Shown piece by piece: positions 1 through 12,900 of a stretch of DNA of 64,000 nucleotides. The stretch is from contig LSRY02000006.1 in the NCBI GenBank assembly GCA_001643675.2, forward strand, positions 374,501 through 438,500, given 5' to 3'. Under the pieces are notes generated by a model. The model did not search any database. It was given only the letters and a program-made list of their open reading frames with translations, and was not told where the DNA came from. Every line of letters starts with the position of its first letter. Positions within the stretch are counted from its first letter, which is position 1. The position numbers and the translations under genes were made by a program. The DNA comes from Monocercomonoides exilis (Eukaryota; Preaxostyla; Oxymonadida; Polymastigidae).

Positions 1-1263
1 CATTTATCATTGCCTTCCTCTCCACTTCATTTTAATTCTACCAAATCCAGCTCCACTTCAAATGATAAAAGGAATTTGGAGAGATTTGGATATCTTGACA
101 CAAAAGATGAAAATAAATTGAAAATCTTACCAAATAAATTAAATGAAGAATCAAGTTCCATTGAATTGAAAAAAGACTTTCTTCTCAATGAAGGAAATTC
201 ACTACCGAATTTCTGGATCAGAGACGAAGGTTGTAAATTCACCGGAGATATCAGCACAATTGATAATGTATTGTTTAACCCTAAAATCAACAACATAAAA
301 TACAACAACAGCAGTTATTCTTATTCATATAACTTCCAAGTTGAGGGTGAATTACTAATTCCATGTAACCTATCTCTTAGATTTTGGGTTGATTCAAGCA
401 AAATGGACAAGTTTGAGGATATTACTTTTTCTGAGTTTATAAATGAAACAAACGCTTTTGTTGCTATAAATGAGAGCGCAATACCTCCAATTCCGTTAAA
501 AAGAAACATTTCATTCGCGCTTGTTGAAGTCTCAGCGTCCAAAGGAATAATTGTGCACGATCCAATTTCTGTTGAATTACAGCTTCACATACACAGCATT
601 TCGCAGCCTTCTACAGACTGCGATTTTATCTGCACTATTGTGGCATTTCTTGTTGTTGTTTTTGCTAGCCTCATATTATGTATTGCTTGCTACCTTAAAG
701 TTCGAATTCGGAAAAGAAAAAAACACATGTTGAATGCAGATGACGTTACTATCTACTTTCCGACATTAAATGGAGATGAATTGAATGGAGATAGCTTGCT
801 GCAAACATTTCAATCAGGACTTTCCTCTTCTATCACTTCAAGAAGTATTTCGCAAAGCGCTTCTAATGATTCCGATTCCTTTCGAAGATTAAATGCTTCA
901 AATCAACATTCACCTGCGTTGTCCGGTTCACCATCTCTTCTTCGTCATCAAAATTCTGCTGGTCAAATGCCAGTTGAAGCGAATGATAACGAGCCTTCCG
1001 CACAGAGTGGATCTTTGCTCGGTAATTCTTCCTCCTCAACTATTTCACCTCAAGATTTTATAAGTCCTTTAATTGGGAATAAAAATACGCATGAATATTT
1101 ACAATCACTTGAAAAGCACTATTTATCAGTTGTGAAAAAACTTAACCAAAAAGTCCTACAAGAAGACTATGAAGGAAATTCTGTTTTGCCACTTCAACTT
1201 TTTTTGTTATCACCTCAGCAAATTCCAAGTGACTATCAAGCGCCAAATGAAGAAGATTTTTAA
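1..1263 (+). CDS. C-terminal part of a divergent Pmp-like single-pass membrane protein (5' end outside window)
   Basis: The reading frame is open from base 1 and ends at TAA; no ATG near the edge is needed, so the gene starts upstream. About 420 residues are visible. The region around residues 60-130 contains FWIRDEGCKFTGDIS and then GELLIPCNLSLRF, which match the module just before the membrane in the two giant proteins at 22.3 and 52.7 kb (MWILNDGCSLMGIVEE, GTLLLPCNLSFRV). A hydrophobic helix follows (FICTIVAFLVVVFASLILC, roughly residues 207-228) and then a basic stop-transfer stretch RIRKRKK. The cytoplasmic tail is about 180 residues, rich in Ser/Asn/Gln, and has no kinase-like domain, unlike its paralogs. 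It is therefore the stem, membrane anchor and tail of a surface protein whose beta-helix ectodomain is presumably upstream. Family membership is seen directly; function is unknown. Confidence 0.75.
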   Translation, partial: HLSLPSSPLHFNSTKSSSTSNDKRNLERFGYLDTKDENKLKILPNKLNEESSSIELKKDFLLNEGNSLPNFWIRDEGCKFTGDISTIDNVLFNPKINNIKYNNSSYSYSYNFQVEGELLIPCNLSLRFWVDSSKMDKFEDITFSEFINETNAFVAINESAIPPIPLKRNISFALVEVSASKGIIVHDPISVELQLHIHSISQPSTDCDFICTIVAFLVVVFASLILCIACYLKVRIRKRKKHMLNADDVTIYFPTLNGDELNGDSLLQTFQSGLSSSITSRSISQSASNDSDSFRRLNASNQHSPALSGSPSLLRHQNSAGQMPVEANDNEPSAQSGSLLGNSSSSTISPQDFISPLIGNKNTHEYLQSLEKHYLSVVKKLNQKVLQEDYEGNSVLPLQLFLLSPQQIPSDYQAPNEEDF

Positions 1264-2037
1264 GTTTCATTCCCATTTCAATGCAGTTTATTATTTATAC
1301 AAAAATTTTTTATGTTATTGATATGTAGTATAATTTTTCACTTTGGCGTATATTGAATGTTCGATTGAAAGAGAGGATATTGATTTTTTCCGATTTATTC
1401 TGTTAATTCAATTTTCGTTTAATAATTTATTTTGAAATTAAGTTTTGCAATTTGCAAAGCACGATATGTATTTTTCATTTTGTTCGCAGCAACAACCAAG
1501 TTAAGCTGGAACTGTTGGAGGTTTTATGTTATTGTCTTTTAATTTTAACAGCACACAATACACTTAATATTTTGGCATGGAGTGGCCATAATAAAAACAT
1601 TTGAATTATGATAATTGCTCGATTGAAAAATAGGACAGGGCAAAACTATGGCGCAAAATTCAAATTCTCATACAAACTCGTTGCAACACGAAGAGCAATC
1701 AAAATAAGCACAGCTGCAAACGTAATTTGCGCCACTTATTATTTCATTTCGAAAAATGTACTCATAAAAGCACATGGGATGGTAAGTGGGGCGTGATAAA
1801 AAAGCGAATGGAAGTGTATGAATGTGAACGAATATGAATGAATGACGGTAAAAACCAGTATGAATGAGGGGCAATTTAAAAAAAAGAATCATAACTTTTG
1901 TTTGTGTGATTGGACATAAATTAAAATGTCGAAGGATTTTAAAAAAAGAGTGAAAAATAAAAATTCATTAAGACTTTTCGCAAAAAGCTAATATTAGAGT
2001 GACAGTGCAATATTATCTGATACATTTAATAAATGGG
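1264..2037. other. AT-rich convergent intergenic region
   Basis: This lies between two genes whose 3' ends face each other. It is AT-rich with no coding pattern I can support; the short frames present lack family resemblance and start context. It presumably holds the two 3' UTRs. Confidence 0.6.
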
Positions 2038-5000
2038 TCAATGTTCTTGAGATTTTGTAGCCATCTCGACAATATTTGTCACTTGCGACATCAAAAAATC
2101 AATAATTCTTCTGAAGGTGGCATCACCTTCACTATCTGTTGTGTTCCAGCCTTGATCGTTCTTTTGAAGAGGCATTTGAGAAATAAATGCAGACAAAGCT
2201 TGGCAAACAGTCTGCTGCAGGCTGCAACCAAATCCGATGAGTTCATTAAGCCTAAAAGAGCGGCGCCTACTTGAATTGGACAGGTTAGCAGCGGCAGGAA
2301 ATGAAGGGCGAGTAGAAGAACTGAAAGCTAATGAAGATAGAGTCTTCAAATTTTTTTGCGAGGACACAGTCTGAGGAGCAGATTTTGAAAATAAAGGTGT
2401 TGAAATTTTTCCTTGCAATGGACCATTAAGATCTGAACAGAAAATGTGCTTTTCAATCCGATCTGCACAGAATTCAGCAACTTGAGTAAGCATCGATTGT
2501 TGATAAGATGAAAGCTTAAACTTATAATTCACAAGCATTGCCAGCTTTGATGAAGGAAAAGTGAAACATGAAGGAGAAAAAGCAGATTGCTGAGACGAAG
2601 AAGGAGTGAAAGAAGGAGGAATGGAAGATATGGCAATTGGAGATGATGAAGATGAAGATGCAAGAGGAGAAGAGGAGAAAGAAGATAAAGGAGAAATACC
2701 TGACAAAGAAAGTGGAGAAAAGGAACCACTAGACGATGGAGAAAGCAAAGGAGAAGGAAGATGATTCATAAAGGAAGAAGAGGAAGCTGGCGAAGAAGCT
2801 GGGCATGATACATTTACAGGTAATGGAGCAGATAGTGAACACGAAGAAAGGGAAAAGTTCGATGACGGTAACAGAGTTTGATTCACAGAAGATGAGAGAT
2901 TGACATCTGCATCTTTTGGGTCATATGGCTGTGCTTTTTGTTGAGTAGGAGCCAAAGGCTGTTTTGCATCAATGTGCAGTTGCATTCCAGAGTTGATACG
3001 CCGGAGCTTTTTCTCTTCTTTCTTTCTCTTTTGTAGATGCCTTGTCTCATTCTTTTTCTGTATTTTCCCCTCTCTTTCTTGTCTCTTCTTGTTTTTTTCC
3101 CTTTTTCGCTTTTCGATCTCTTTCATTCGCTCTTCATCTCTTTTAATTCTCAGAATTCTTTTACTTCGATACTTGGCGCATTTTTCAACAATTTTCGAAT
3201 TCCATTGTTCTGTTTCGTTTTCAATAAAGTCAATCAAATCAGATACACGCCACGCTGTGGCTTTGGCAGACTGGCGTATCTCCACCATTTCTGAGACAGG
3301 CAACAACTGTTGTCCAACTTTATCGTCTTGATGGTTGTTCATCTCTTCCTTTTGTGAAACCAAAGAAGTCGTTTGTAACTTACTGACTCGTATTCTCCTT
3401 TTTGAAGTTGTGATGCGTTTTGTACTTCGACCTTTTGCTTCACCATTCTCACCACTTAAACATCCAAATCTATTTGTGATGCGCTTCAAACATTCACCTT
3501 TAAAAAAGACTTCCTCTTTATTCCTGAACTGACGAAAGCGAATCAACCAAAGCCACTCATCCTTTCCGCTTGCAAAGGATATAATAATCTTTCGCATTTG
3601 ATAGAATGTCGATACAAACTGTGCAACATCTTCGAACATATTGTGATCAATTCCGTCCATCACATCACTTAAAAGCAAAAGTGGAGGCGTCTCCAGCTGA
3701 ATCGGAGGTGGTGGTATAACCACATATTCAGCTTTATCAGATGTGATCAATCGAGGCATCTCTTTAAGTGTTTGCTCAAAAAATGGTAAACTGGAATTCA
3801 GAGATGATGAATTTGTGAGATTTGACTGCTTCGACAATGAGGAACTTGAAGCAGAGGCTTTTGAATCCATAAAAGGTGAAGATACCACCTGAACAGTCGA
3901 AAAACCAGAAGCTTGTGAAAACGAATTTATGCTTTTTTGCTCGATTTTTTTGTTATTCTTGTTTGTTGCACTTTGTTTTTTAGGATCATCCTTCGTTTTT
4001 TTTGCCAACAATCCAGCTGAAGTTGGCGGACTTACACCAAATGAACCAGCATCAACTGACGAATGACATTCATCATTGTCTTTCGAATCGTCAGACTCTG
4101 ACTGGATCAATTGCGGGAGGTCATTGTATTCAAAAGGATGGTGAAATGGATCATTCGGAAACGTTAGATCAGTTAGCATTAGTGATGTTGGAGAAAATAC
4201 GCCAAGTGATGAAAGAAAAGGAGACGAGGTCTGCGATGTTCGGCGAGCCCCGTGCTCCGCATCTGCAAGTCTTTTCACATTAAAAGACCTTTGAATAACC
4301 ATATCTTTCTCTCTATCTGTTTTTTTCTGCTCTTTTCTAAAGTCCTTACTCTTCTCTCCACAACTGCTTAAAGCAGCAAGACGCGTCTCGTATCTACTCA
4401 AGACTGAAGTTGATGAGTTGTGCGATGAACTGTCCTGGCTCTCATTAAGACTTGTAATGTTTTTTGAATTCGAGAGCTTTGCATTGCTCCTCGCAAGATT
4501 GAAATCGGAATTCTCCTCTTCCGATCTGTTACCATAGCTTGTGTTCTGCTCATTTTGCTTATACAAATCTTTCTCAACATCATTTTCAATATCAGCTTTG
4601 TCTGCAGAAATCGTCTGATTCGCAGCAGACTGTGTGAAAGAAGGCTCTCCTGATGGCAACTCTTCACACTGCCATTCACCTTCTTTCACTGCCCCTACAA
4701 CAAATCTTTCCTTGTCTTCTTTCCATCTTAAAAGTTCGATCATTTGCTCATCAAATGTTTTGAACTTAGCCATTTTCATTGCCTTTTGCACTGCTGCCCG
4801 ACATAAAATCCTCAATTCGCGTAAGTATGAACTTTGCTTCACTTTTGACGAGTGCATAAAGAAGGACGAATCAGAGGACACAGACGATGTTGTGGACGCA
4901 GTGTAAAAAGAAGGAGAAGAAGAACTGTTTGACAACCTTGTTGATGTATCAGATGCATCAACAGATTGCAATGAAGAAGAATTGATCGAGTCGCTTTGCT

Positions 5001-8000
5001 CACTTTCATCTCTCTCTTGCTTGTAATCCTTTACCTGCTGCTTCACAGTCTCTCCAGCAGCAGAGTCGCCAATGGCATTCATTTCCTTAGCTTTAATAGC
5101 ATTCACCTTCTCTAATAATCTGCTATACTCCACAAAAGCAGTCTGAACAAGTGACGACAAAATAAAGGAGAAAAAGGAGAGCAGAGAAGAATGACTTGGC
5201 GATGAGAGATGAAAGCTTAATGTTGACGGAGTCAACATAATAGAGTGAGATGGATAATCATTTGTCAACAATGCAGGCGAACCTTCCAATGAGTGAATTG
5301 TTTGAGTGTCTGGCGAAGGTGATGCTGATTTTGATTGATCCATAGGGGGATCACCTTCAGTATTCAAATTGGAAGGGCCAAGAGGGCACTTATATGGAAT
5401 ACGCTTCAAAGCAGTGAGCTGAAGTGTTTGTGCAAAGGGTGATTGAAAGAAAGAAGCTATTTCTGTGGGAAGACACAAAAATGGACTATCAGATGTCAAC
5501 AAAATTACATGGCGAGGAAATGCTTCTGAATTCTGAGATTGCAATGAAGTTTGTAGAACTGAAGGAGAGGACGAATACGGAGATGTAGAAGGAGTGGGAT
5601 TGGGCGTGAAGAATGGAGTTGCGTTAGATGAGGAAGGTGAGGATGCATTAGAAGTATTGACAGACATGCAATCTGATATTTGGCTACTTTGTGACAGTGG
5701 TGTCTCATTCATTAATGGAGACAATGAAGGTGACAATGAAGGAGATGCCGTTGGAAAAGAATTGAAAAATGAAGTCTGCTCAACAGATTCCACGTCACTT
5801 AAATATGATAAAGCTGAAAGAGTGCGTTTGATGACATCGACCAAAATAATTCTGCAAGGATCTGAAAGTCCTTCCCACAACAAATCAATCCGATGAATAA
5901 ACAAAACAGAAGAAGATCGGAATGAAGAAGTTGTGGATGAAGATGAGCTTGTGATGGGTGGTGTATTCAGTGAGAAGCGCAGAACAACACGTGAAAGCGC
6001 TTCTTCGGCTGTCTTCGGCATTTCTGACTGATCAGATGATGAATTAATGGGTGAGGAAAGTAAAGACTGAATGTATGCCATTGATGAAGACGACGAAGGA
6101 GAAGCCGAAGACAAGCTCGGTGATGAAGAAGATCCTTTGCCAGAAGTCTTCTTCTTTGACAGAGAACGAGGTGGAATAACAACAGGAGGAATACCAGACA
6201 AAATCTCTGTAAGTGAAACAGGATGAATGCTGTGTGTTTCATGAAGTTTTGACAAAAAGTATGTTGCTAACTCATCCTGCCCTGAACCAGACTGCCCACA
6301 GAACAAAATCATTGGTGGATGAAATAGAATCGGGTTGGAAAACGTTGTTGGAGGCAATACTGGAGCAGGTGATGCTGGCAAAGGCGGAGACAAATCCGAA
6401 AAAGGTGAGGGGGTTGATTGTGGCGAGGGCTGCATTAAATCAGCCGAAGAAAGTTCATTCGATGAAGACAAATCTGAAACCTGCAACTGCTCAATAAAAT
6501 TTGTTGAAGACACTATTTGATTGGATAAAGCAGCTGACGAAGGTGTGAAGAACGCATCAACTCCCAAATAAAGTTCTTGCAGCAGTATGTTCTGAAGTGC
6601 TTGAGAAGAGAATGGAGAATTGTATTTCTCCATCTCAAATTCTCCATTTCCAGAATTTTCAAACAATTGGACGGACTGACCTTTAGTGCTTATACTACAA
6701 ATAGCGTTATGTTGACTCTCTAATTCTGGTGAATGGTCAGCACTGACAGCCGGATGTGGAAACGATGTGAGGGTTGATAGAGAAGACAATGAAGCTTGAG
6801 TCATTTGTTGATAAAGTGCTGACGAAGAAAGTGAATGAAACGACAAAGAGGACGGTGCAACCCTCAGTATTGAAGGAACAATGTCAGCCATTGCTTCTCT
6901 GAAATCCTCAATCGTTGGTTTAACAAGTGTTGAATCAACAACAAATCCTGCCTTGCCCACTTTCGATGGGCCACATATTCTACCTGATTTACACATTGCT
7001 TTGTTGTATGACTGCTGTTCTGACGTTTCAGATGTGATTTCATCCACCTTTGAGCTCTTCTTTTTTCCTTCCTCTCTTTCTCTCCAGTGATACAAATGTG
7101 GGTGCGTTCGCCTCAGAGTGCGCAGAAGTGTCTCAGCACACAGCGCCTGGAGGTCGGCCCCAGACCATCCCTCAGTCATTCTAGACACTTCTGCTAGCAC
7201 TGACGACGATGAAGGTGATGGTGATGATGGTGACAGTGATGACGCTCTGGATGAATGGAGTGATTTTCCAGATGAAATAAACAATGAAGGTGGTGATGGT
7301 GACGAATGTGGCATTGAAAGAACTTCTTTCGAATTACCAAACAATTTTTGACGATTTTTTCCATAAGCATCGTCTTTGTTACGAATCTCTTCGTTTTTGT
7401 TATTTCCACCAATGGAGCCAGCTCTTTGCTGTGTGCTTATCTTTCCTTTATCAACCGTCTCCCGCTCATCCTCTTCAAATTTCCATCCGCGTGTATGAAT
7501 CTCCAAAATCTCTCTTCTGCCTTGCTCATCAGGAAGCGGGACAACAAACTCTCTATCAAACCTTCCTGGCCTTCGAAGTGCCGGATCGACAGCATCAGGT
7601 CTATTTGTAGCAGCAATCACAAGAACACTTCCTCGATCGCTCAGTCCGTCCATCAGAGACAACAGCGTCGACACTATCGAGGAGTGGATGTGGTCCTGCC
7701 GAGAAGATCGAACCGGCGCCAATCCATCGATCTCATCAAAGAAGATGATGGATGGCGAACAACGCTTGGCTGCCTCAAACAAAAGACGCAGCTGACTTTC
7801 TGTTTCCCCCACCCACTTTGATAGCACATCCGCACCTTTTCGCATGAAAAATGTGATCGGCCTGTTCAACGCCTGTGGCCTGATAAATGTCGAAGAAGAT
7901 GAAGATCCAGCTGTTGCATGCACTTCCCTTTCCAAGTCATGATGATGAAACGAATTTCTGAGTCTTGTGTAGAAATCAACTCTTTCAAAAGCTGGATAGC

Positions 8001-9871
8001 TGTTTTGATGATGATGTCTGTTCGACTTGTTCATAGAAAGTGAACTTTCCACTTCTTCGTATGGTTCTGACAGCGAATGAGTCATCATCTGTGTGTGGGG
8101 GTGCTTAAATGGACGACTTCTTTTATAAACCAATTTTTGCTTTGAACTTTTGTCCTTTCCATCTTCATCTTCGCTGTCCATTTGATCGTTAATGTGACTA
8201 TCATCCAATCCAAATGCCTTTTGACAAGAGGCTGCCAATGCGCGAACAATAAGCGTTTTCCCTGTCCCTGGCGGTCCAGAAAGCAGAACACCTTTTGGTG
8301 GCGAAGACATAGACGATGTGTGCGAATGTGAATGCGAATGACCTTGGTCTTGCCTAAAGAGTCCTGGAAAAAGCAGAGGCAGCACAATCATCTCGTGCAG
8401 TGCAGACACAATTTGTGAAAGACCTCCAACAGAAGAGGAGAATGTGATCGAAGAATCCACGTGAACAGGATGAATGTCTGCCTTTTTCACAGACCGAATA
8501 AAGCGCGATGCTGAAGAAAGCCCTGATGTTGATGTTGACGACTCGACAGACGAAGATCTTGACTCCTCTGAATCTGACGAATGTGAAGTACTCGAAGAGT
8601 GATGGTGGCGGTGCCGATTGTGCCTGCGATGATGTCCTCGCCGATGATGAGAGTTGCTTTCTGAACTTCCGCTTTTCTCTCGCCGGCTGTCTTTCTGGCC
8701 TCGTCTCCTGTTCCTCGCACGCATATTGTGCCTGCTGCCAGAGGCTGAGCTATCTTTATTATGACGACTTTTCCCTTCCCCATCTTCTTCTCCGCCATCG
8801 CTCCCATCTGCGCCACATCCAGCTCTTTTTCGTCGCTTCCTTCGCTTTTGCTCGCGTATCGTATTCCTTTTTCTTTCCCACGCTTTCTCCTCTTGCCTCG
8901 TCCCATTCGGCTTTCCATCAAAATTCTTCTTCTCTCCTTCATCTTTCACTAAACTACTCTCTTCCCTTTTTATTTCTGCCTCTTTTCCATTTCTTTTCTG
9001 TGCCGCCTCTTTTCTTTCTTTCTTCTGAGCTGAAAGCTGATGATGCGAGTGTGCCGGTCTGAGCTGCTCTGAAGTCGAGCACCGCAATGAATAACGGCCT
9101 TTCTGCACGGACTGACCAGCTGCGGTGTAGACATCGTTGGCATACTCAAAGGCCTTCTTTCCATTTTGGCCTTCTTCGCTTTCTTTCCCAGCTTCACCTC
9201 TGTTTTCTCCTCTTTCGCTCATCTCTTCTCCTTCCTCGAGCTCAAATCTTTTCTCTTTGTCTGATATTTTATCTTCAATTTCTGACACAACCTGCGTTTG
9301 TGAGTCTGAGTCGTCATTCTGAATACTGAATTTCCTTTTTCTCATGCTGTTACAAAGCAGAGATTTCCTTCGAGACAATTCAATTTCTCGATGCAGTCTT
9401 CCAAACTGCTTATCCACTTCTCCTTCATCGCTTTCATCTCCTTCATTTTCTTTGTACATCTCCATCTGTCTCTCAAATTCAATGACACTACTTTTTTTCC
9501 TCTTAGCAGGCATTGCTGCTGTTCGAGTCTTCGACGAGTCTTTCGTCCAGCCAGACAGCCGAAATGTTTCTCTCTCCAATTTCGCCAGTCTTCTTCTCGT
9601 TTTACTCATCGGCTTCCCACTTGAAGACAAAGGCGAAGACGGCTGGGTGGACGACTCTGAAGACGAGAGAAACGACAGAAACGAAGATGTGCTTGAAGTA
9701 TCGGAAAAAGTGGAAGACGATGATGAAGATGAAGAAGAAAAGGAGGAAGAGGAGGAAGAAGAAGATGAAGAGGAAGAGGAAGAGGAAGAAGAAGAAGAAG
9801 AAGAGGAAGAGGAAGAAGAAGAAGAAGAAGAGGAAGAGGAAGAAGAAGAAGAGGAGGAGGAAGAGGAGGAA

Positions 9872-9902
<31 letters not shown>

Positions 9903-12900
9903 CAACAGCAGTGTTTTCAGCTGCAGTAGAAGAAGCAGAAGACGCAAGTGCAGAAGATGGCAAAGCATCAGTTCCATCAGCATCAGTGCAAGATGAAGAA
10001 GAAGAAAGAGGAGTAGAAGGGTTGGATACAGAAGAAGATAAACTTAAAGAAGGTATATGCGGAGGAAGAGAAGGTTGATCAGAAGAACCAGATTGCAACG
10101 AACCAGAATTAGAAAGTGAATAAGAATTAGACGGAGTTGAAGCAGAAGAAGACAGATTGGAAAAAGAAGAAGGATCTGGAAAAGAAATATTTTGTATAGT
10201 TGAATGCGGAAACAAAGAAGACGCTTTGGGGGATTTGAATAGAGAATTGCTTTGTTCTGCAGTTGACAAGAATCTGGATGGGGATAAAGACTGACTGGTT
10301 GATCGAGAAGCTGATGGTGTCGGATGATAAGCAGAAATCGGAGAGAAAGAAGAAGACAGATTTGAGTGAGACATTGAAATTGAATCAAAGTTCGCTGAAA
10401 GCGAAGAAGCAGAATTGAACAAGGACTGTTTGGATGAATCTGACGACGATTGCAATGCTGGTGATGAAGATGCCATGGATGTTGACGATGCTGTTGACAA
10501 AGCTAATGGTGATAGTGTAAGTGCTGAATACGACCCATTCATCGCAGACAAAGGATTCTCCAGCAATGGAGACTTCAGCATCAGCGGTGAGTTTGACTGG
10601 GAGACAAATGAAGAAGGCGCCACTGATGAATTCAAAGCCAGTGAAAGACTCGACATTGACGAGGCAGGTGAGTGCAGCTCGTTTGAAAGGGGCATTGAAG
10701 AGGGCGATTCCATTTTGATTGGAGCGGGTGACAAAGATGTGGACTGAGGTATCTTTGCAAGTGGAAACAAAGCAGGCGGGGTAAGCACAGAAAGCACTGT
10801 AGATGGAGAAGATGGGGTCGCAGAGGATGAACTTGGTGTAACCATCTCAGTTATGCTTTCTTTGAACAGGGACAACGCAGACAAGGCCTGCTTCGATGCA
10901 TCAGCATTAGTGATACTGTTGTTGTTGTTGTTGATCTTTGTGGATGAATGTGCCTCTGAACCAGAACTTGCAAAGGTGAACGGCGAGGAAAGCGACATAG
11001 AAGCCAGTGGAGAGTATATTGGCGGCTGGCGTGGTGTCTGTGGCGAATGAAACATCTGAGACGGCTGTGGTGGTTGTGGTGTTTGTGATGGTTGTGATAG
11101 CTGAGACGGCTGTGATGACTGTGATGGCAGTGATGGCAGCGAAGGAGAGCGGGTGGCTGGTGAATTTGGTGGCGGTGTGTGATTCAGAGTGATTTTCACC
11201 CGCGTGAACAAAGGATAATTTTGTGTGGGGCAACCGGAGCTTGAAGATGCCTTGGGATCGAGATTGGCAGACGGCAGGGCGAAGGTAAATGACCTGTAAA
11301 CTGGAGACGATGAAGCACAACTGTTTGACAACGAAGCTGATGAAACACTGGAGGAATGTGATGGCAATGGGGTTGATGAAGACACAGTTGACAACGAAGA
11401 TGGCGATGAATTCACAACTGAAGCACTCGACTTTGCTGATGTGGGCATACTCAATGTGCGTGGGAGCAAAGAAGAAAGCGACTCCAAAAGAGGATCAAGT
11501 GAAGAAATTGACGAATTAGGTGAAGGTAAAATCGAAGGCAATGAAGATGCTGAGGCAGAGCCAGAGTTCGGTAACAAAGAACAAGATGAAGTTGAGCCAT
11601 TTTTGATAAACTGCTTTTGCGCTGCTTCTTCACTAGCACTTTTTCCAAAGCAGATGTCTGAATCGAACTTCATGTGATTTTCTGAATGGAAATCTTCTTT
11701 TCTGCAATTTGCTTTTGAAACATCGCTTTTCTTCTCTGTTGCAGGCTTGTTGCTGGTGAAAAAAAGGTTGTATTCTTTGAATCTTATTTCTGGAGTGCTT
11801 TGATGGTTTCCTTCAACAGCTTCTGTGTAACCTTGTTTGCTGCAAGAACCTTTCACAGTCGTGTTTGATGAATCTTTCTCAATTTCAAAGTTATCTCTGC
11901 TGCATTTCAAATGAGTCTCTTTCATTGTAGATACGTCAATTTCATTAGCTTCTTCTTTTCCTTTCAAACTTATGTGAACGATTTTTTCTTTTGCTTCTCT
12001 CGATAAAGGCAGTCTTTGTATCTTTTGTATGTTTTGTGAGACGTTGTCACAGCTCGACTTTATTTTCTCTTCTTTTCTGTCAGTTGAAAACACCATTTTA
12101 TCACCTTCACTTTCTGCTTCACAAAGAACTCCATCCATTCGCACATCCGCTGCAATCATCTCACTTTTATATTTTTCTTCTTTCTCTTCTTTTACTTCCC
12201 GCTTCTCTTTCTCTTTCATTTTCTCTTCAAAAGTCATTCTTTCTTCTACCATATCACCTTCGTTTCCACGATTATCTTCGCCTTCAATGCTGTCTTCTGC
12301 TTTACCGCGTTTGCTTCCTTCTTCAGAAATATTGTTACCTTTTTCGCTCTTCTTTTCTGGTTCCATCATGTGCTTGGAATATCTATCGTTCTGAGAAGGC
12401 ATTGCACATTGAATACTTTCGTCTTGTAAAGAATTGTTATCTTGATCAGTCTCCTTTCTTTCCCTTTCTTCAATCAGCTTTTCATTCAACACTATCTTTT
12501 TCGATTCATAACTTTTTCCAACACTTGATCCATTTTTCAGATGCGTAGAAGCAGATTTCTTAAGCGATAATGTTATAATTTTATCTTTCTCAACTCTAAC
12601 GAGTCCTGATGATCTTAGCATTCGGATATTTGGAGTTTGCGACGATATCGTTCGCTTTTGAACAACGTTTCCACTTCTCACTTGAGATCGTTTTGAATTG
12701 ATTGATTCATTTTTTATTTGATCCAATTCATCTGAAAATGTTTCTGAATCGTGAAAAGCATTTGATTTTTGATGTTTTTCTTTGCTTTCGTACAGAGAAG
12801 AATATTCAGATGATTGTTTTTTTTCTATGCTTGATTTTCTTTTCAAATCATCAAGTTCCATTTGTTGACCACTTTTGAACTTTCGTTTTTTCGCATAAGA

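Noticed and set aside
1608-2274. Short overlapping frames downstream of the first gene
   Set aside because: They conflict with each other, lack family resemblance, and part of them is antisense to the ATAD2-like C-terminus.
9344-10078. Plus-strand frame of 244 codons with a long poly-Glu stretch
   Set aside because: It is the exact complement of the poly-Ser region of the ATAD2-like gene; its openness follows from TCT/TCC codon composition.
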